Assembly (NCBI RefSeq): GCF_026212465.1
Contig: NC_080058.1
Span: 11,371,289 to 11,435,288 of the forward strand
Origin: Amaranthus tricolor
Taxonomy: Eukaryota; Streptophyta; Magnoliopsida; Caryophyllales; Amaranthaceae
Length of the DNA stretch: 64,000 nucleotides
Direction: 5' to 3'
The position numbers and the translations under genes are program-made. Of the stretch, positions 23,240 through 34,393 are shown in pieces (the first letter of the stretch is position 1; each line of letters begins with the position of its first letter). The notes beneath the pieces were generated by a model that did no database searches, had not been told where the DNA came from, and saw only the letters and a program-made list of their open reading frames with translations.

Positions 23240-23544
23240 AAAAAATGCTATATGCTGTGGTCCTCCCAAAACCGTAGTATATAGTGTATTTTTTGATTTA
23301 AAAAAAACACACATATGTTGCGGTTTTGGGAGAACCGCAGCATATAGTCTGTTTTTTTAAAATAAAAAATATACACTATATGCTACGGTTCCCAAAAACC
23401 GCAGCATATAGTGCACTTTTGTGCTGCGGTTTTATACTGTAGCATTTAAAATAGGCCATTTTCTGCTATCACTAATGCTTGGGGTCAATATCGCAGCATA
23501 TTATGGCCAAAAAACCGCAGTAAATAATATTTTTTCCATTAGTG
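23240..23544. repeat. CACTA 3' subterminal repeats and terminus
   Basis: Inverted TATGCTGCGGTT / AACCGCAGCATATAG motifs occur several times, followed by the terminal ATTTTTTCCATTAGTG. Confidence 0.8.
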
Positions 23545-23547
23545 TTG

Positions 23548-23617
23548 GTTGGGTTTCAGAAATTACAAATCCATTGTCTCTGAAATCTGCACAATTGAAC
23601 AAGGAAGCCAAAACCAA
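23548..23617. other. former unique locus, middle part
   Basis: A short segment between the CACTA 3' flank and the MULE TSD. It contains GGAAGCCAAAACCAATTTT, which resembles GGAAGCCAAAATCAATTTG beyond the MULE (28796-28816), so the locus itself has a local duplication. Confidence 0.45.
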
Positions 23618-24164
23618 TTTTGTTAAGGAAAAATTATAAAAAATTACCTAATATATACCCCATTTTGTAAAAAACTACCTTATGTAAAAATTTTTGCAAA
23701 AAACTACCTTATATAATACAATTGTTTGCAAAACACTACCTTATAACGGATTGTGGCCTTTGACCGCTAACTTTAACCGTTGACCGGCATGTGACACTCA
23801 CGTGATGCTTTAATTGTATGACTTCTTCTTCATTTCAGTTCAGCCCATTCGAAAATCCATCCTTCCTGCCATTTCTAACGACAACTCCATTGCTGTAACT
23901 CCTCATTTTGCTCCCATCCACCTCGTAACTTCATCTCATTGAAATTTCTAACCTATACTGGTATGTACTACTACTTCATTATGGTTTTGTACTTCATTTT
24001 TGTATTTTAGGTATAATTTAAAATTTATTTTGTTTTACAAATTTGCTTCCTTTTGCTGCGTTTTTTCTATTCAATTTGTTGTTTCATATCTTGTAATTTG
24101 TAAATTGATTATTGTTGTATCTGAATAATGTATTAGGGTTCTTAAAATTAGCTAAATCAATAAG

Positions 24165-26876
24165 ATGAAGAAATTGAAAATCCGTAAAAAAGCTAGTGAT
24201 TCGAAAAAGAAGCAGTTTAAGTTGGCAACTGAGGTGGGTAATGTTAGGGTAGATGAGGTGGTGATTGAAAGTTCTGATGTGGCATATGAGGTTGTGGATG
24301 AGTTGGAAAGAGCAAATGTAGATGCTGATGCTAGGCTATTGGGACCACCAGTCACACATACGGGTTATAAAGAATCTTTAAGTGCTAACCCTAGATCTAA
24401 AACAAATAACTCAGCTGCTATTTCTACCCTAAACCTTACACCAAATGAGAGAGGCCACATAGAGCAACACGTTTCTGATTTTGAGGATTGTAATGATGAT
24501 GATTATAGTTGTGGTGATGAAGATGAATATGAGGATGATTCTGATTTGTTTGTAGAAAATGTAGTTTATGGTCTTGATGATGTGTTTATAGGTGATGATG
24601 AAATTAGATTGATAGTAGATAAGGAGGTTGATGAAGAAAACAATTGAGACATATACTTTAATGATGATGAACCGCAGTCTGATGATTATGATTTGTGTGC
24701 ATTGAATGATGATGAGGAAGGTATATGCAGCTATCCTACATTCAATCCTGAGATTGATTTCAAGGGTAAGATCAATTTATCTTTAGGCCTTAAGTTTCCT
24801 TCGACATATGTGTTTAGAAAAGCACTAAGGTACCATGCTATTGAATGTGGTTACAATTATTATTACCTGCATAATGGTAGTAGTAGGATCAGTGTATATT
24901 TTTACAATAGATGTGATTGCATGAAATCGAAAGCTAGAATTGTGAACTGTGTTTGTGGGAAGGAGAAGAAGTGTTATTTTAAGGTTCATGTTGTGAAGTT
25001 TAAAGATGAGGAGACACTTTAAATAAGGAGTTATTTCCCAAGCACACTTGTGGTCACCAACACCAAAATAACAAAGTCACTAATTTGTATTTAGCCGAGA
25101 AATACATAGATGATTGGAGGGAAAATCCAACTTGGGAATTAAAGACATTTAAGAAACGGGTTAATAGAGAGTTAGGTTGTGAAGTGAAGTATTCTAAGTG
25201 TTATATGGCTAAAAGAATTGCATTGAAAATGATATATGGTGATGTTAGTGAAGAGTATAGCAAGGTGTGGGATTATGCGGAAGCAATAAGGAGGTTTAAT
25301 CCAGGAAGCACTGCAATCGTTAAATGCATTGGAATAGACACACCCCCACCTTTGTTCCAAAGGATGTATACATGCTTGCCAGCATGTAAGGAGGGTTTTG
25401 TTGCTGGCTGTAGGCCTATTATAGGTGTTGATGAGGCACATTTAAAGGGACAATTCCCTGGGGTTTTGTTGACTGCTGTAGGTAAAGATGGGAACAATAA
25501 CATCTTCCCCGTTGCATGGGCTATGGTCGAAACAGAAAATGTAGAAACTTGAACTTGGTTTCTAAATCTCCTTGTAGAAGACCTTAGGTCGGTTACTGCA
25601 TCGAGTAGTTGGGTTCAAGCAGGAGGTGAAGCTTTCACCTTCATGAGCGATAGGCAAAAGGTATGAATGTAATTACTTGTTAACACATAACTTGTTTTAA
25701 ATGTAACTAATGCTATAACCCTAATATTAATTTGTGGATAATGTAGGGTTTGGTTGAAGCTTTGAACTCAGTGATTCCTGAAGCTGAAATTAGGTTCTGC
25801 TGTAGGCATATATGGGCGAACTTCAAGATCAAGTTCCTTGGAGAGTTGTTCAAACAACACTTTTAGAGAGCAGCAAGAGCTTACAACAAGGTATGGAATC
25901 AAGTATACAATTAAATATTTGAGATAATGTCAAACTAATTAGTAACAATTTATGTTTACAGTTTCATTTTGATAGAGAAATGAATGAAATAAAGAATATT
26001 TCTATTGAAGCATATGAATATCTAACTGCTATTCCTACAAAACACTGGTCTAGGCATGCTTTTTGTAGTAGGAGTAAGTCTGGGATGTTGTAAAATAATA
26101 TTTGTGAGACATTCAATAATGTGTTAGTAGAAGCAAGGGGGAAGCCTATAATATCTCTAATGGAGTGGATTAGGAGATATGTGATGCAAAGAAGTGCAGC
26201 CAAAAGGGAAGGGCTGAGTAACTTTGAAGGTGTGTTGATGCCATCTATCACCAAAATGATTGAAAAAAATGCAAAGGAAATATATGGTTTAAGGGTAATC
26301 CCAGTGGATGTGTGTGAGTTTGAGGTGGATGATAATGACGACTCTTACATTGTATACTTGGCCAATAGGACTTGCCATTGTGGAAGCTGGGACCTTATAG
26401 GGATTCCTTGTAAACATGCATTGGCTTGTATTGTTCTTAGAAAATTAGATGCCAACGACTTTGTCCACGAGGCATATCTTGTAGAAACGTATCGAAAGAC
26501 GTATGGTCCAAAGTTTTATGGTATGCCAGGACACAAAATGTGGCACACAACAACTTTAGCCAAACCACTTCCTCCACCATATCGAAAGATGCCTGGAAGG
26601 CCTAACAAGAGGAAAAGAAAGAAGGAAGCTGATGAAGGTAAGAAGGCTGTATGTGCTGTTAGAGAATTCAAGCAACGGAGATGTGGTAATTGCAGTGACC
26701 TAGGTCACTACAAAAAAGGCTGCAAGAATCCACCCAAACCACCACCAACAAAGATCAAGTCAAAGGGTGGAAGGCTAAAATGGGATTTTCTTCTACTCAA
26801 CAATCTACAACAAATGATGTTCCTAGCTCCATTAGTCAACAACAAACTCAAACTGTTGCATCTACTTCATGTGTAA
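24165..26876 (+). pseudogene. mudrA-type MULE transposase, decayed
   Basis: The acidic N-terminal third (FEDCNDDDYSCGDEDEYEDD) is followed by the MuDR DNA-binding domain (LGLKFPSTYVFRKALRYHA). The transposase core comes next. Catalytic acids appear in IIGVDEAHLKG, in the VETENVET text near 25540, and in FMSDRQKG, where GT...AG intron 1 (about 25661-25746) falls. The C-terminus has a SWIM zinc finger (CHCGSWDLIGIPCKHALAC) and a CCHC knuckle (CGNCSDLGHYKKGC). Intron 2 is about 25891-25961. Stops at about 24644, 25020, 25550, 25863 and 26090, plus a one-base deletion near 25040, inactivate it. Removing these defects conceptually gives a full-length-type family member. Confidence 0.92.
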
Positions 26877-26879
26877 TGG

Positions 26880-27840
26880 ATCAGAATAGTCAAATATAGA
26901 GCTGTATAAGTAATTTACTGTTATATTTAATGTGTTGAATTAGTATAAGTGTATGAACTGAGAATGTAATGTGTATGAACTAAGAAAGTACTATGTTGAA
27001 CTGTATGTTAGCAAATCAGTGTATGAACTGAGAATGTAATGTGTTGAATTCAGTTACTGTGATGAATTAAGTGCAGCAAATTCAGTTACTGTGTTGAATT
27101 AAGTGCAACAAATTTAGTTAATGTGTTGAATAAAGTGCAGCAAATTTAGTCAGTGCAGGAGTATGCAACAGTATGTTGTGTCTGTTCATAAAACATTGTT
27201 GTGAGAACTAGTGCTGCATTTGTTGAAAATGAAAGCTGAAGAGCATTCTTGACAAAGAAACCTGAAGTAGTGCTGCAAATCAGTGTTGAAACAAATCAGT
27301 GCTAAACTAGTGCTGAAACAAATCAGTGCAAGCATTGGGCAAACAGAGCATACATAACATGAGTCAGTGCAGCAATACTGATTTGAGAACTGGTGCTGCA
27401 TTTGTTGAAAAAGAAAGCTGAACAACATTCTTGACGTCTAGGATTGTGTGTTGAAAATACGTTTTAAGTTTGGGTGCCGCAAATCAGTGCTGAAACAAAT
27501 GAATTATGCTGCAAATCAGTGTTGAAAAACAAATGTGTTTTGAATGAGTAAGTTCATCAGTGTTGTGTATATGTAGTGCAGCATTACACCATTGAACCAG
27601 TGTGTATATGTATGTAAGCAAATGGATCTGTGTTGTGTATATGTATGTAAGCTAATTGTTGTAAGTTAACTGTATGTTGTGTTCCAAGCAGCAGGCAAAC
27701 ACAACAAACACAACATACACAGCAAACACAACACAGTAAACACAGGTCATAAACACAACTCAACACAGAAAACACAGGTCATAAACACAACACAACAAAC
27801 ATACAAGTGTATTTACAATACCTGGAAAGAAATTAAATGG
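26880..27840. repeat. internal imperfect tandem repeats of the MULE
   Basis: The region between the two convergent genes consists of recurring phrases. GTGTTGAATTAAGTGCAGCAAA, GTGTATGAACTGAGAATG, AATCAGTGCTGAAACAAATC and AACACAACA-rich text all recur, with irregular period. No conserved frame is present. It probably is the merged 3' untranslated/intergenic spacer of the two genes. Confidence 0.55.
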
Positions 27841-27925
27841 ACAAAATAAAACTTAATTCATTCATCATGATCATGTTACAATATCCAAATCACTGTTACA
27901 ATTATTCTTAAATAGGTCATAAATT

Positions 27926-28363
27926 TCAATTACTATCCTTGATTAATACAAGAAACACCAACAAAAAACAAAAGAAAAACCCTAATACAAAACTTGTAAT
28001 CTGATTTCCATGCTTCCTCTCATTCATCCATTTCTTCTTAATCCTTTTAATTTCTGAAAGTGCTTGTTCCTTTTCATGTTCCAAGCAACAAACCCTTGAT
28101 GTCAAAATCTTGATTTCAGTTGCTAATTGTCGCTTGTCCTCCACAAGTTTGTTAGTCACTTCTCTTTGCCAAACAGTCATTTCAGGTTCATCAATCCATT
28201 TAAACTTTTTGCGTCCCCTTCATTTTGTATCAGGATCATAAAAAACGCAAGTCTTAAACCTTCTTCCAGGATTTTCCTTGGTCCATGAAACCCTCCTTGA
28301 AAAGCGAACTCCACACCCACATTTTTCAGGTATCGAATTTTCGCTTGAAGAACAAGAAGACAT
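27926..28363 (-). pseudogene. GRF zinc-finger, coiled-coil, membrane-anchored protein gene of the MULE
   Basis: The minus-strand frame begins at the ATG at 28363 and runs to the stop at 27926, about 145 codons. It has one in-frame TGA near residue 51. Residues ~14-50 match the GRF zinc finger (CGCGVRFSRRVSW, then NPGRRFKTC), followed by KKFKWIDEPEM after the TGA. A helix rich in charged residues (residues 62-105, TNKLVEDKRQLATEI, EHEKEQALSEIKRIKKKW) should form a coiled coil. The tail has one hydrophobic segment (SFVLGFFFCFLLVFLVLI) and ends KDSN. This order resembles small plant GRF/coiled-coil/membrane proteins of unknown function. Its start lies about 105 bp inside the right terminal repeat, which would supply the promoter. 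Confidence 0.8.
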
Positions 28364-28725
28364 AACTAATTAATTGGAAAAAAATGATGATCTTTGAATG
28401 AATTAGGGATTGGAATGCAAGGAGAAAGAAAGAAAGGCGAAAGAAAGAATAATTAGGGTTTATCGCTGCAAATGGCAGGAAGGATGGATTTTCGAATGGG
28501 CTGAATTGCAATAAAGAAGAATTAAATACAGTAAAGCATCACGTGAATGTCACATGCCGGTCAACGGTTAAAGTTAGCGGCCAAAGGCCATAATCCGTTA
28601 TAAGGTAGTGTTTTGCAAACAATTATATTATATAAGGTAGTTTTTTACAAAAACTTTACATAAGGTAGTTTTTTACAAAATGGGGTATATATTAAGTAGT
28701 TTTTTATAATTTTGCCTTTTGTTAA

Positions 28726-30393
28726 TGCCGATTTTTGCATCAAAACCAAAACAGTCAATCCTCTTGTTGCCCCTGAATTTCTGCCGAAAATGAGGGAAGC
28801 CAAAATCAATTTGGCTTATGTTTTATTGTGCAACAAAATCCTAATTTGGTTGCTTCTGATTCCTGCCGCAAGATAAGGTCCATTTCTTTCCATTTGTTTT
28901 TTGTTTTTTCTTTCTTTATTTTGGTTTTTGTTCTTCCGTTTTGCTTTTCTTGTTGAGACATTATGAATCAAAAATTGACTCTTTTGATCTTCAATTTCGT
29001 TATGTTAATTATTATTATTGATCATCAAATCTTGTAGTCTCATAAAAGTGATGTGATCTCAAGAATTAGTGTGGACATGCTTGTTCATATTAGAGTAGAT
29101 GGAATTTTTTATGTTTAATATTGAATTGGTGGATTTTGAGATTATGATTCTTATTGTAGAATATTTGTTTTGGTAAGATGTTGAATAATTGATATTTTTG
29201 AATTGTGTTAGTAATCGTTATTAAGTATTAATGAGATTTTACTAGAATATGTAATTTTTGAATCTAGATGACTAGTATGAAAATTTATGAAGATTAATAA
29301 ATTGGTAAAAAATGTTGTTATTGGCATGTTTTAGATAATTTGAAGTTCTTCTACAAATTAGGAGATGCTTTTGGAAATCTTTGGTTGTGGAATAGAATGT
29401 TTGTTATTTAATTGGATATAAATATAAAGAGAATAATGAAGATTGTGATCGTTAAGAAAATGAGAATAATTTTAGGTCATGGCTATTAATCTTGATGATA
29501 AATTGAGGATTTGAGTTAGAACATGCACTTTAATAATAAAAACGCTAGGATAGAATCTTGGTCTAAGCTACGGTCTTAGGAGGAGATGTAATAAGTTATA
29601 TGTTAGTATAGTAGCATCGAGCGCACGCTTGTGACGTTATGTTATTCTCACGCTTCAGGATACGACTACGTCGATGAACCCTTCTAGTCATCGACATGTG
29701 ATCTCACTCGACATGTGATACATATTCTGCAGATAGCAAAATTTTAGGCGTTTATTTTTTGTATCTTTCTTATAAGAATTAATTACTTTCTTTTAATACT
29801 TTTTGTGTTTGTTTTTGTTCAAGATTGAAATGTGGTACCACAAGCAAAGCAGCCGTACGTGAGAGATTTTGGTGCTCGTTGTCGACTTTTATGTTTCGTT
29901 TTGGAGAAAGTGTTTAATGGTGGACATACTTACGTACATTTGATGGATGATACTTTTATGATGGATATATAACTATTTATAGTTGCTGATTGAATGTTAA
30001 TTTTTGGGGTTAAAAACTTGATATTTGTATATTTAAATTTGGTGGATGTATAAGTGATGGATGTAAATTTTTGGGGTTAAAAACTTAATATTTGTATTTT
30101 TAAATTTGGTAGATGTATAAGTAATGGATGTAAATTTTTGGGGTTTAAAGCTTGAAGAATTGGTGGATTACTAACATGAAATATATAATTAGCAATAGAA
30201 AGAAAGATAAGTCTAGATTGAAGTGTTGAAGAAACATTTAAGTTTTTGTATTGTTCCACTTCAGTATGTTTCTAAGGTTTTTGTAATGTGCTTATTGGTT
30301 TATAATTGATATCAAATCATGGGGAATCTTATTTATTTATAGATAATCTTGTTTACAATGTTTCAATATTAGAAATTAGTTTTCAAATATTCA
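28726..30393. other. former unique locus, right part, then intergenic
   Basis: 28726-28900 continues the locus split by the insertions. The rest is AT-rich without a credible gene. A GC-richer patch at 29555-29720 (GAGCGCACGCTTGTGACG, CATCGACATGTG) and the CGTACGTGAGAG text near 29850 look like LTR-derived debris but could not be bounded. Confidence 0.4.
29995..30155. repeat. tandem repeat, ~65-bp unit
   Basis: Two and a bit head-to-tail copies of a unit containing TTTTTGGGGTTAAAAACTT, ATATTTGTAT and GGTGGATGTATAAGTGATGG. Confidence 0.8.
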
Positions 30394-30779
30394 AAAAATC
30401 ATAATTAGAAAACTGAAATTGGACCTAATTTGCTAAAATTAGGTGAAAAACTGATAATCGGTTCGGGTTTGTATCAGTTCGAGTTAAAAACAGTTCGATC
30501 TTAATCGGTTTTAGTCAGGTTGCATTCGGTTTCGTGCATAATTCAAGTCGGATTTGACTCGGGTCGATCACTGTTGAGTTCGGGTAACATCAGTTAACGT
30601 TTATATGTCGGTTATAAAATTCTGTTGCAGTTCGAGTTCGATTTTTCCCTTTTCAATTATTAAACGGTTCGAGTGCAGTATCGGTTCGGATTATGATTGT
30701 TCGGTAAACCTAAAAAAATAATATATTTTCAGGTCGGATAATTTTCAATTACAGGTCGGATTAGATTTGAACAGCTCTA
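30394..30779. mobile_element. hAT end fragment, inverted relative to 30967-31430
   Basis: This ~385-bp segment is the inverted counterpart of 30967-31430. It shares GTTCGGGTTTGTATCAG, GTGCATAATTCAAGTCGG and TGACTCGGGTCGATCAC, and ends TTGAACAGCTCTA at 30779. Only one terminus is visible; no matching far end or 8-bp duplication of CATATAGC was found. Confidence 0.65.
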
Positions 30780-31478
30780 CATATAGCGAGGCCATGTGCC
30801 ATCACATTTTTTGTAGTGTTATACGGGCCTTAAAAGACCTTTATAATATTTTTGTTGTTTATTTATGATACATTACTACATTTTATAATCGTCAATATAG
30901 TCTAATTCTTATTAACAAGCACATCTAATTAAATTATAAGACATGTTAATCGGACATACTTATTTCTAGAGCTGTTCAAAACAAATCCGACCCGAAAATC
31001 CGACCCGGAATCGAAAATTATCCGACCCGAAAAAATGTAAGGTTTTTAGGTTTACCGAACCGCAATTACCCGAACCGATACTTCACTCGAACCGTTTGAT
31101 AACCGAAAAGGGCAAAATCGAACTCGAACTGCAACCGAATTTTATAACTGACATATAAACCTTAACCGATGTTACCCGAACTGAATAGTGATCGACCCGA
31201 GTCAAATCCGACCTGAATTATGCACGTAACCGAATGTAACCTGACTAAAACCGATTAAGATCGATCTGTTTTTAACCCGAACTGATACAAACCCGAATCG
31301 ATTATTAATCGAACTGTTTTTAACCCGAATTGATACAAACCCGAACTGATTGTAAATTGAACTGTTATAAATCCTAATCAAATTTTCACCTAATTTTAGC
31401 AAATTAAGTCCAATTTCAGTTTTCTAATAATACGGAAAAAAGAAGAACACAAGTTCTATACAGAAGAGATTGCATACA

Positions 31479-31717
<239 letters not shown>

Positions 31718-31998
31718 CTAATTGAAATAAATTGATCTGCCTATTAGGGCTGGCAAAAGCTAACCCGACCTGCTAACCTGGTCTGAAACCGACCCGAAAT
31801 TAGCGGGTTTGGGTTTAGATTTTTGACCCAATTAATTAAATGGGTCAACCCGACATGATCTGTTTATTAAATGGGTTAGGTTCAGGTTGAATATTTAAAC
31901 CCGAAAAAAACCTGTTTAGCCCATTTATTAAATTTAAGACGGATCAACATTTGCCAAATACTTCGTAAAACTAAGATAATACCAATTACCATGTATTG

Positions 31999-32116
31999 AG
32001 GGATTTGTGAGCTGAAGATGACTTTCAATAAAAAAGAAAGTTGTCCCACATCGGCTAAGGGATTTGTCAGCTGAAGATGACTTTCGATAACAAAGGAAGT
32101 TGTCCCACATCGGCTA
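31999..32116 (+). promoter_or_regulatory. duplicated snRNA upstream sequence element (USE)
   Basis: Two tandem 59-bp units each end with GTCCCACATCGG (32043-32053 and 32102-32112 for the core). The plant snRNA USE consensus is RTCCCACATCG, and both cores match it exactly. Downstream of the second core, TTTAAAT at 32144-32149 sits about 31-33 bp away. That suits the Pol II snRNA spacing of USE and TATA box. The RNA start would then fall about 25 bp further on. Confidence 0.8.
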
Positions 32117-32166
32117 TGAAAGATACTAATAAAAGAAAAATCCTTTAAATCACTTCCACAGATCTC

Positions 32167-32293
32167 ATATCAACTGACGCAGCCACGCCGTGAGCACAAA
32201 CCGAACTATTCTTTCGCCTTTTACTAAAGAATACCGTGTGCTCGCTGCATTAAGTGGCATACGTTTATTTTTGGAGGAAGCCTTTAATTAAGG
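32167..32293 (+). ncRNA. U5: U5 spliceosomal snRNA gene or recent pseudogene
   Basis: U5 snRNA aligns exons in the spliceosome through its conserved loop I. Here the loop CGCCTTTTACT (32215-32225) is closed by a perfect 8-bp stem (TATTCTTT / AAAGAATA). Outside it, GTGAGCAC pairs with GTGCTCGC. A putative Sm site, ATTTTTGG, lies near 32276-32283. It is followed by a short 3' hairpin (AGCCTT...AAGGTT). The Sm site is preceded by T where A is usual, and the 3' hairpin is short. Both ends are estimates. With the USE and TATA-like box upstream it looks like a complete gene copy, but it lies within a transposon, so activity is uncertain. Confidence 0.82.
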
Positions 32294-32344
32294 TTAAATG
32301 GGTCAAATGACCTGAAATATATGAATTTCAATGTGGGTTATATC

Positions 32345-32585
32345 ATTTTTAAGTTGGGTTTATAACATAATGTAGTTAGGAGTATAACATTGTTTGGTTG
32401 AGGTTATTACATTGTTTGGTTGGGGCTGTAATATAGTTTAATTAGGGTTATAACATTGTTTAGTTGGGGTTATAACATTGTTTAGTTGGGTTATGACACG
32501 GTTTAGTTAGGGTTATATAACATTGATTAGTGGAGGTTATAATATAGTTTAGTTGGGGTTATATGTTCAAGTTGGGGTCTTAACA
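32345..32585. repeat. GGTTATAACATTGTTTAGTTG imperfect tandem tract
   Basis: About ten imperfect repeats of a 20-25-bp unit built on GGGTTATAACATTG and TTTAGTTGGGG, within the hAT element downstream of U5. Confidence 0.75.
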
Positions 32586-32779
32586 CATTTTTTATACATA
32601 TGACTATCTATAATCTTAATGAATTGGGCTATTAATAGCCATCTCCCATCTCTAGAAAAGACGGTCCCTCAAAAGACTGTCTGATGAAAAATACTGCTTT
32701 AAACGCGAATTACAATGATGCATATACAATAAACCTACACCGTTGGATCAAAAAAATGAACGGCACAAAATTGAAAAGA

Positions 32780-33046
<267 letters not shown>

Positions 33047-33948
33047 AATCAACTGATTTTATTGTTTATTTTTCTCTATTTTTGTATTTGTCTTTTGTTA
33101 GATGTGCTAGGAGTTGGAAATTTTTACATCTTTATGTAATTGATATATGTTCTTAATGTTCTAGAGGTATGATATTGTGAAGAAGAATTTCAGTTATGTT
33201 ACAGCGATTGTATTTTCTCTTTATTCAACTGATTACTTTTCTGATTTCTGGATTTGTCTTTTGTCAAATGAAATTGTGAAAATGGCTTAATTATGAAGTT
33301 TGAGATAATGTTGATGTTTCAATTGAAAATTCAATTTGATCTTGAAATGAGTTTTGGTTCATGACTTTTGATTTTAGTTAGAATCTGGAAATTTGAGGGC
33401 TGAATGTTTCAGTTTGTGATTGTGATTTAATCTCATTTTATAAGAGTATGAATCTATTAGAACTTTTGCTGTATTGTGCTTAGTGTTGTCTCATCAATTA
33501 AAAACCTGACTATTAACTTATTTCGATATTCACCCGATCAATAGTTATCCGTAACCGATAACTACTCGAAAAATAAAGCTCGAACCCGATCTGTAGCCGA
33601 AAAAACCGAACCAATTAGTAATCGATGACAACCTGAAACCGATTGACACTCGACACGAACTTCAACCGACACCGAACTGATGCTAACCCGATAGCTTGAA
33701 TAACCGATCTCCAACCGAACCGTGACTAACCGACTCGACCCGAGTGTGACCCGTTGTAACACACAGCCGAAAAATAACCGATTCGAAGTGCAACCGAACC
33801 GAATAACACCCGTCCGAAACCGACCCGATCAACCGAATGAACACCTCTACTTATTTCAATGGAAACTAATTGTAAATTGGTCGAACCTAGAGGGTCTGAC
33901 GTATCTAGGCCCCTTTAATTTTTATTTGAGCCTAACTTGCCTTATTTT

Positions 33949-34384
33949 GAAAATTTGAAATGTATAAGACAATTTATCAAAAAAATGAACAAAATAGTAT
34001 AAGTTTCAACTTTATTCCAAAAGTAAGCGTGAAATTCTCAAACCTGAGGTTTGTTGCTGTTCGCAGTTAGTAACTGCGAACAGGTCAAAAAAGACAAAAT
34101 AGTTGTTCGCAGTTACTAACTGCGAAACTGCGAACAACTATTTGACCTGTTTTGACCTGGTTGCAGTTAGTAACTGCAAATAGCATGCTCCACAAAAACA
34201 GGTCAAATAGCTGTTCGCAGTTAGTAACTGCGAACAACTATTTTGTCTTTTTTGACCTGTTAGTAACTGTGAACAACCTCAAACCTCAGATTTGAGAATT
34301 TCACGCTTACTTTTGGAATAAAGTTGAAACTTATACTATTTTGTTCATTTTTTTGATAAATTGTCTTATACATTTCAAATTTCC
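33949..34384. mobile_element. foldback MULE with repeated 23-bp palindromes, copy 1
   Basis: The 436-bp element is one long inverted repeat. It starts GAAAATTTGAAATGTATAAG and ends with its inverse (…CATTTCAAATTTCC). The 9-bp duplication CCTTATTTT is perfect at 33940-33948 and 34385-34393. Its interior repeats a 23-bp palindrome (half-site GTTCGCAGTTA, centre G or C). Two are perfect and several are variant. The palindromes are separated by GACAAAATAG / GGTCAAA spacers. No gene is carried. Confidence 0.88.
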
Positions 34385-34393
34385 CCTTATTTT

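Larger units (their letters stand above)
23627..28716. mobile_element. two-gene MULE with ~250-bp TIRs and 9-bp TSD
   Basis: The 5090-bp element has terminal inverted repeats of about 250 bp (23627-23878 and 28468-28716). They start GG[A/C]AAAATTATAAAAAA and include ACTACCTTAT repeats, CCGGCATGTGACA and CCCATTCGAAAATCCATCC. The duplication TTTTGTTAA is perfect at 23618-23626 and 28717-28725. Inside are a mudrA-type transposase on plus (24165-26876) and a GRF zinc-finger gene on minus (27926-28363), convergent, with each promoter region at or near a terminal repeat. Both genes carry stop codons, so this copy is not autonomous. Confidence 0.92.

Noticed and set aside
28972..29040. Short plus-strand frame starting MNQKLTLLIFNF as a small membrane peptide
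   Set aside because: It has only about 25 codons in AT-rich sequence, with no support beyond chance hydrophobicity.
33949..34384. Regular palindromic repeats as a CRISPR array
   Set aside because: This is plant nuclear DNA; spacers are not unique, repeats alternate orientation, and the whole is a MULE foldback with a 9-bp target duplication.
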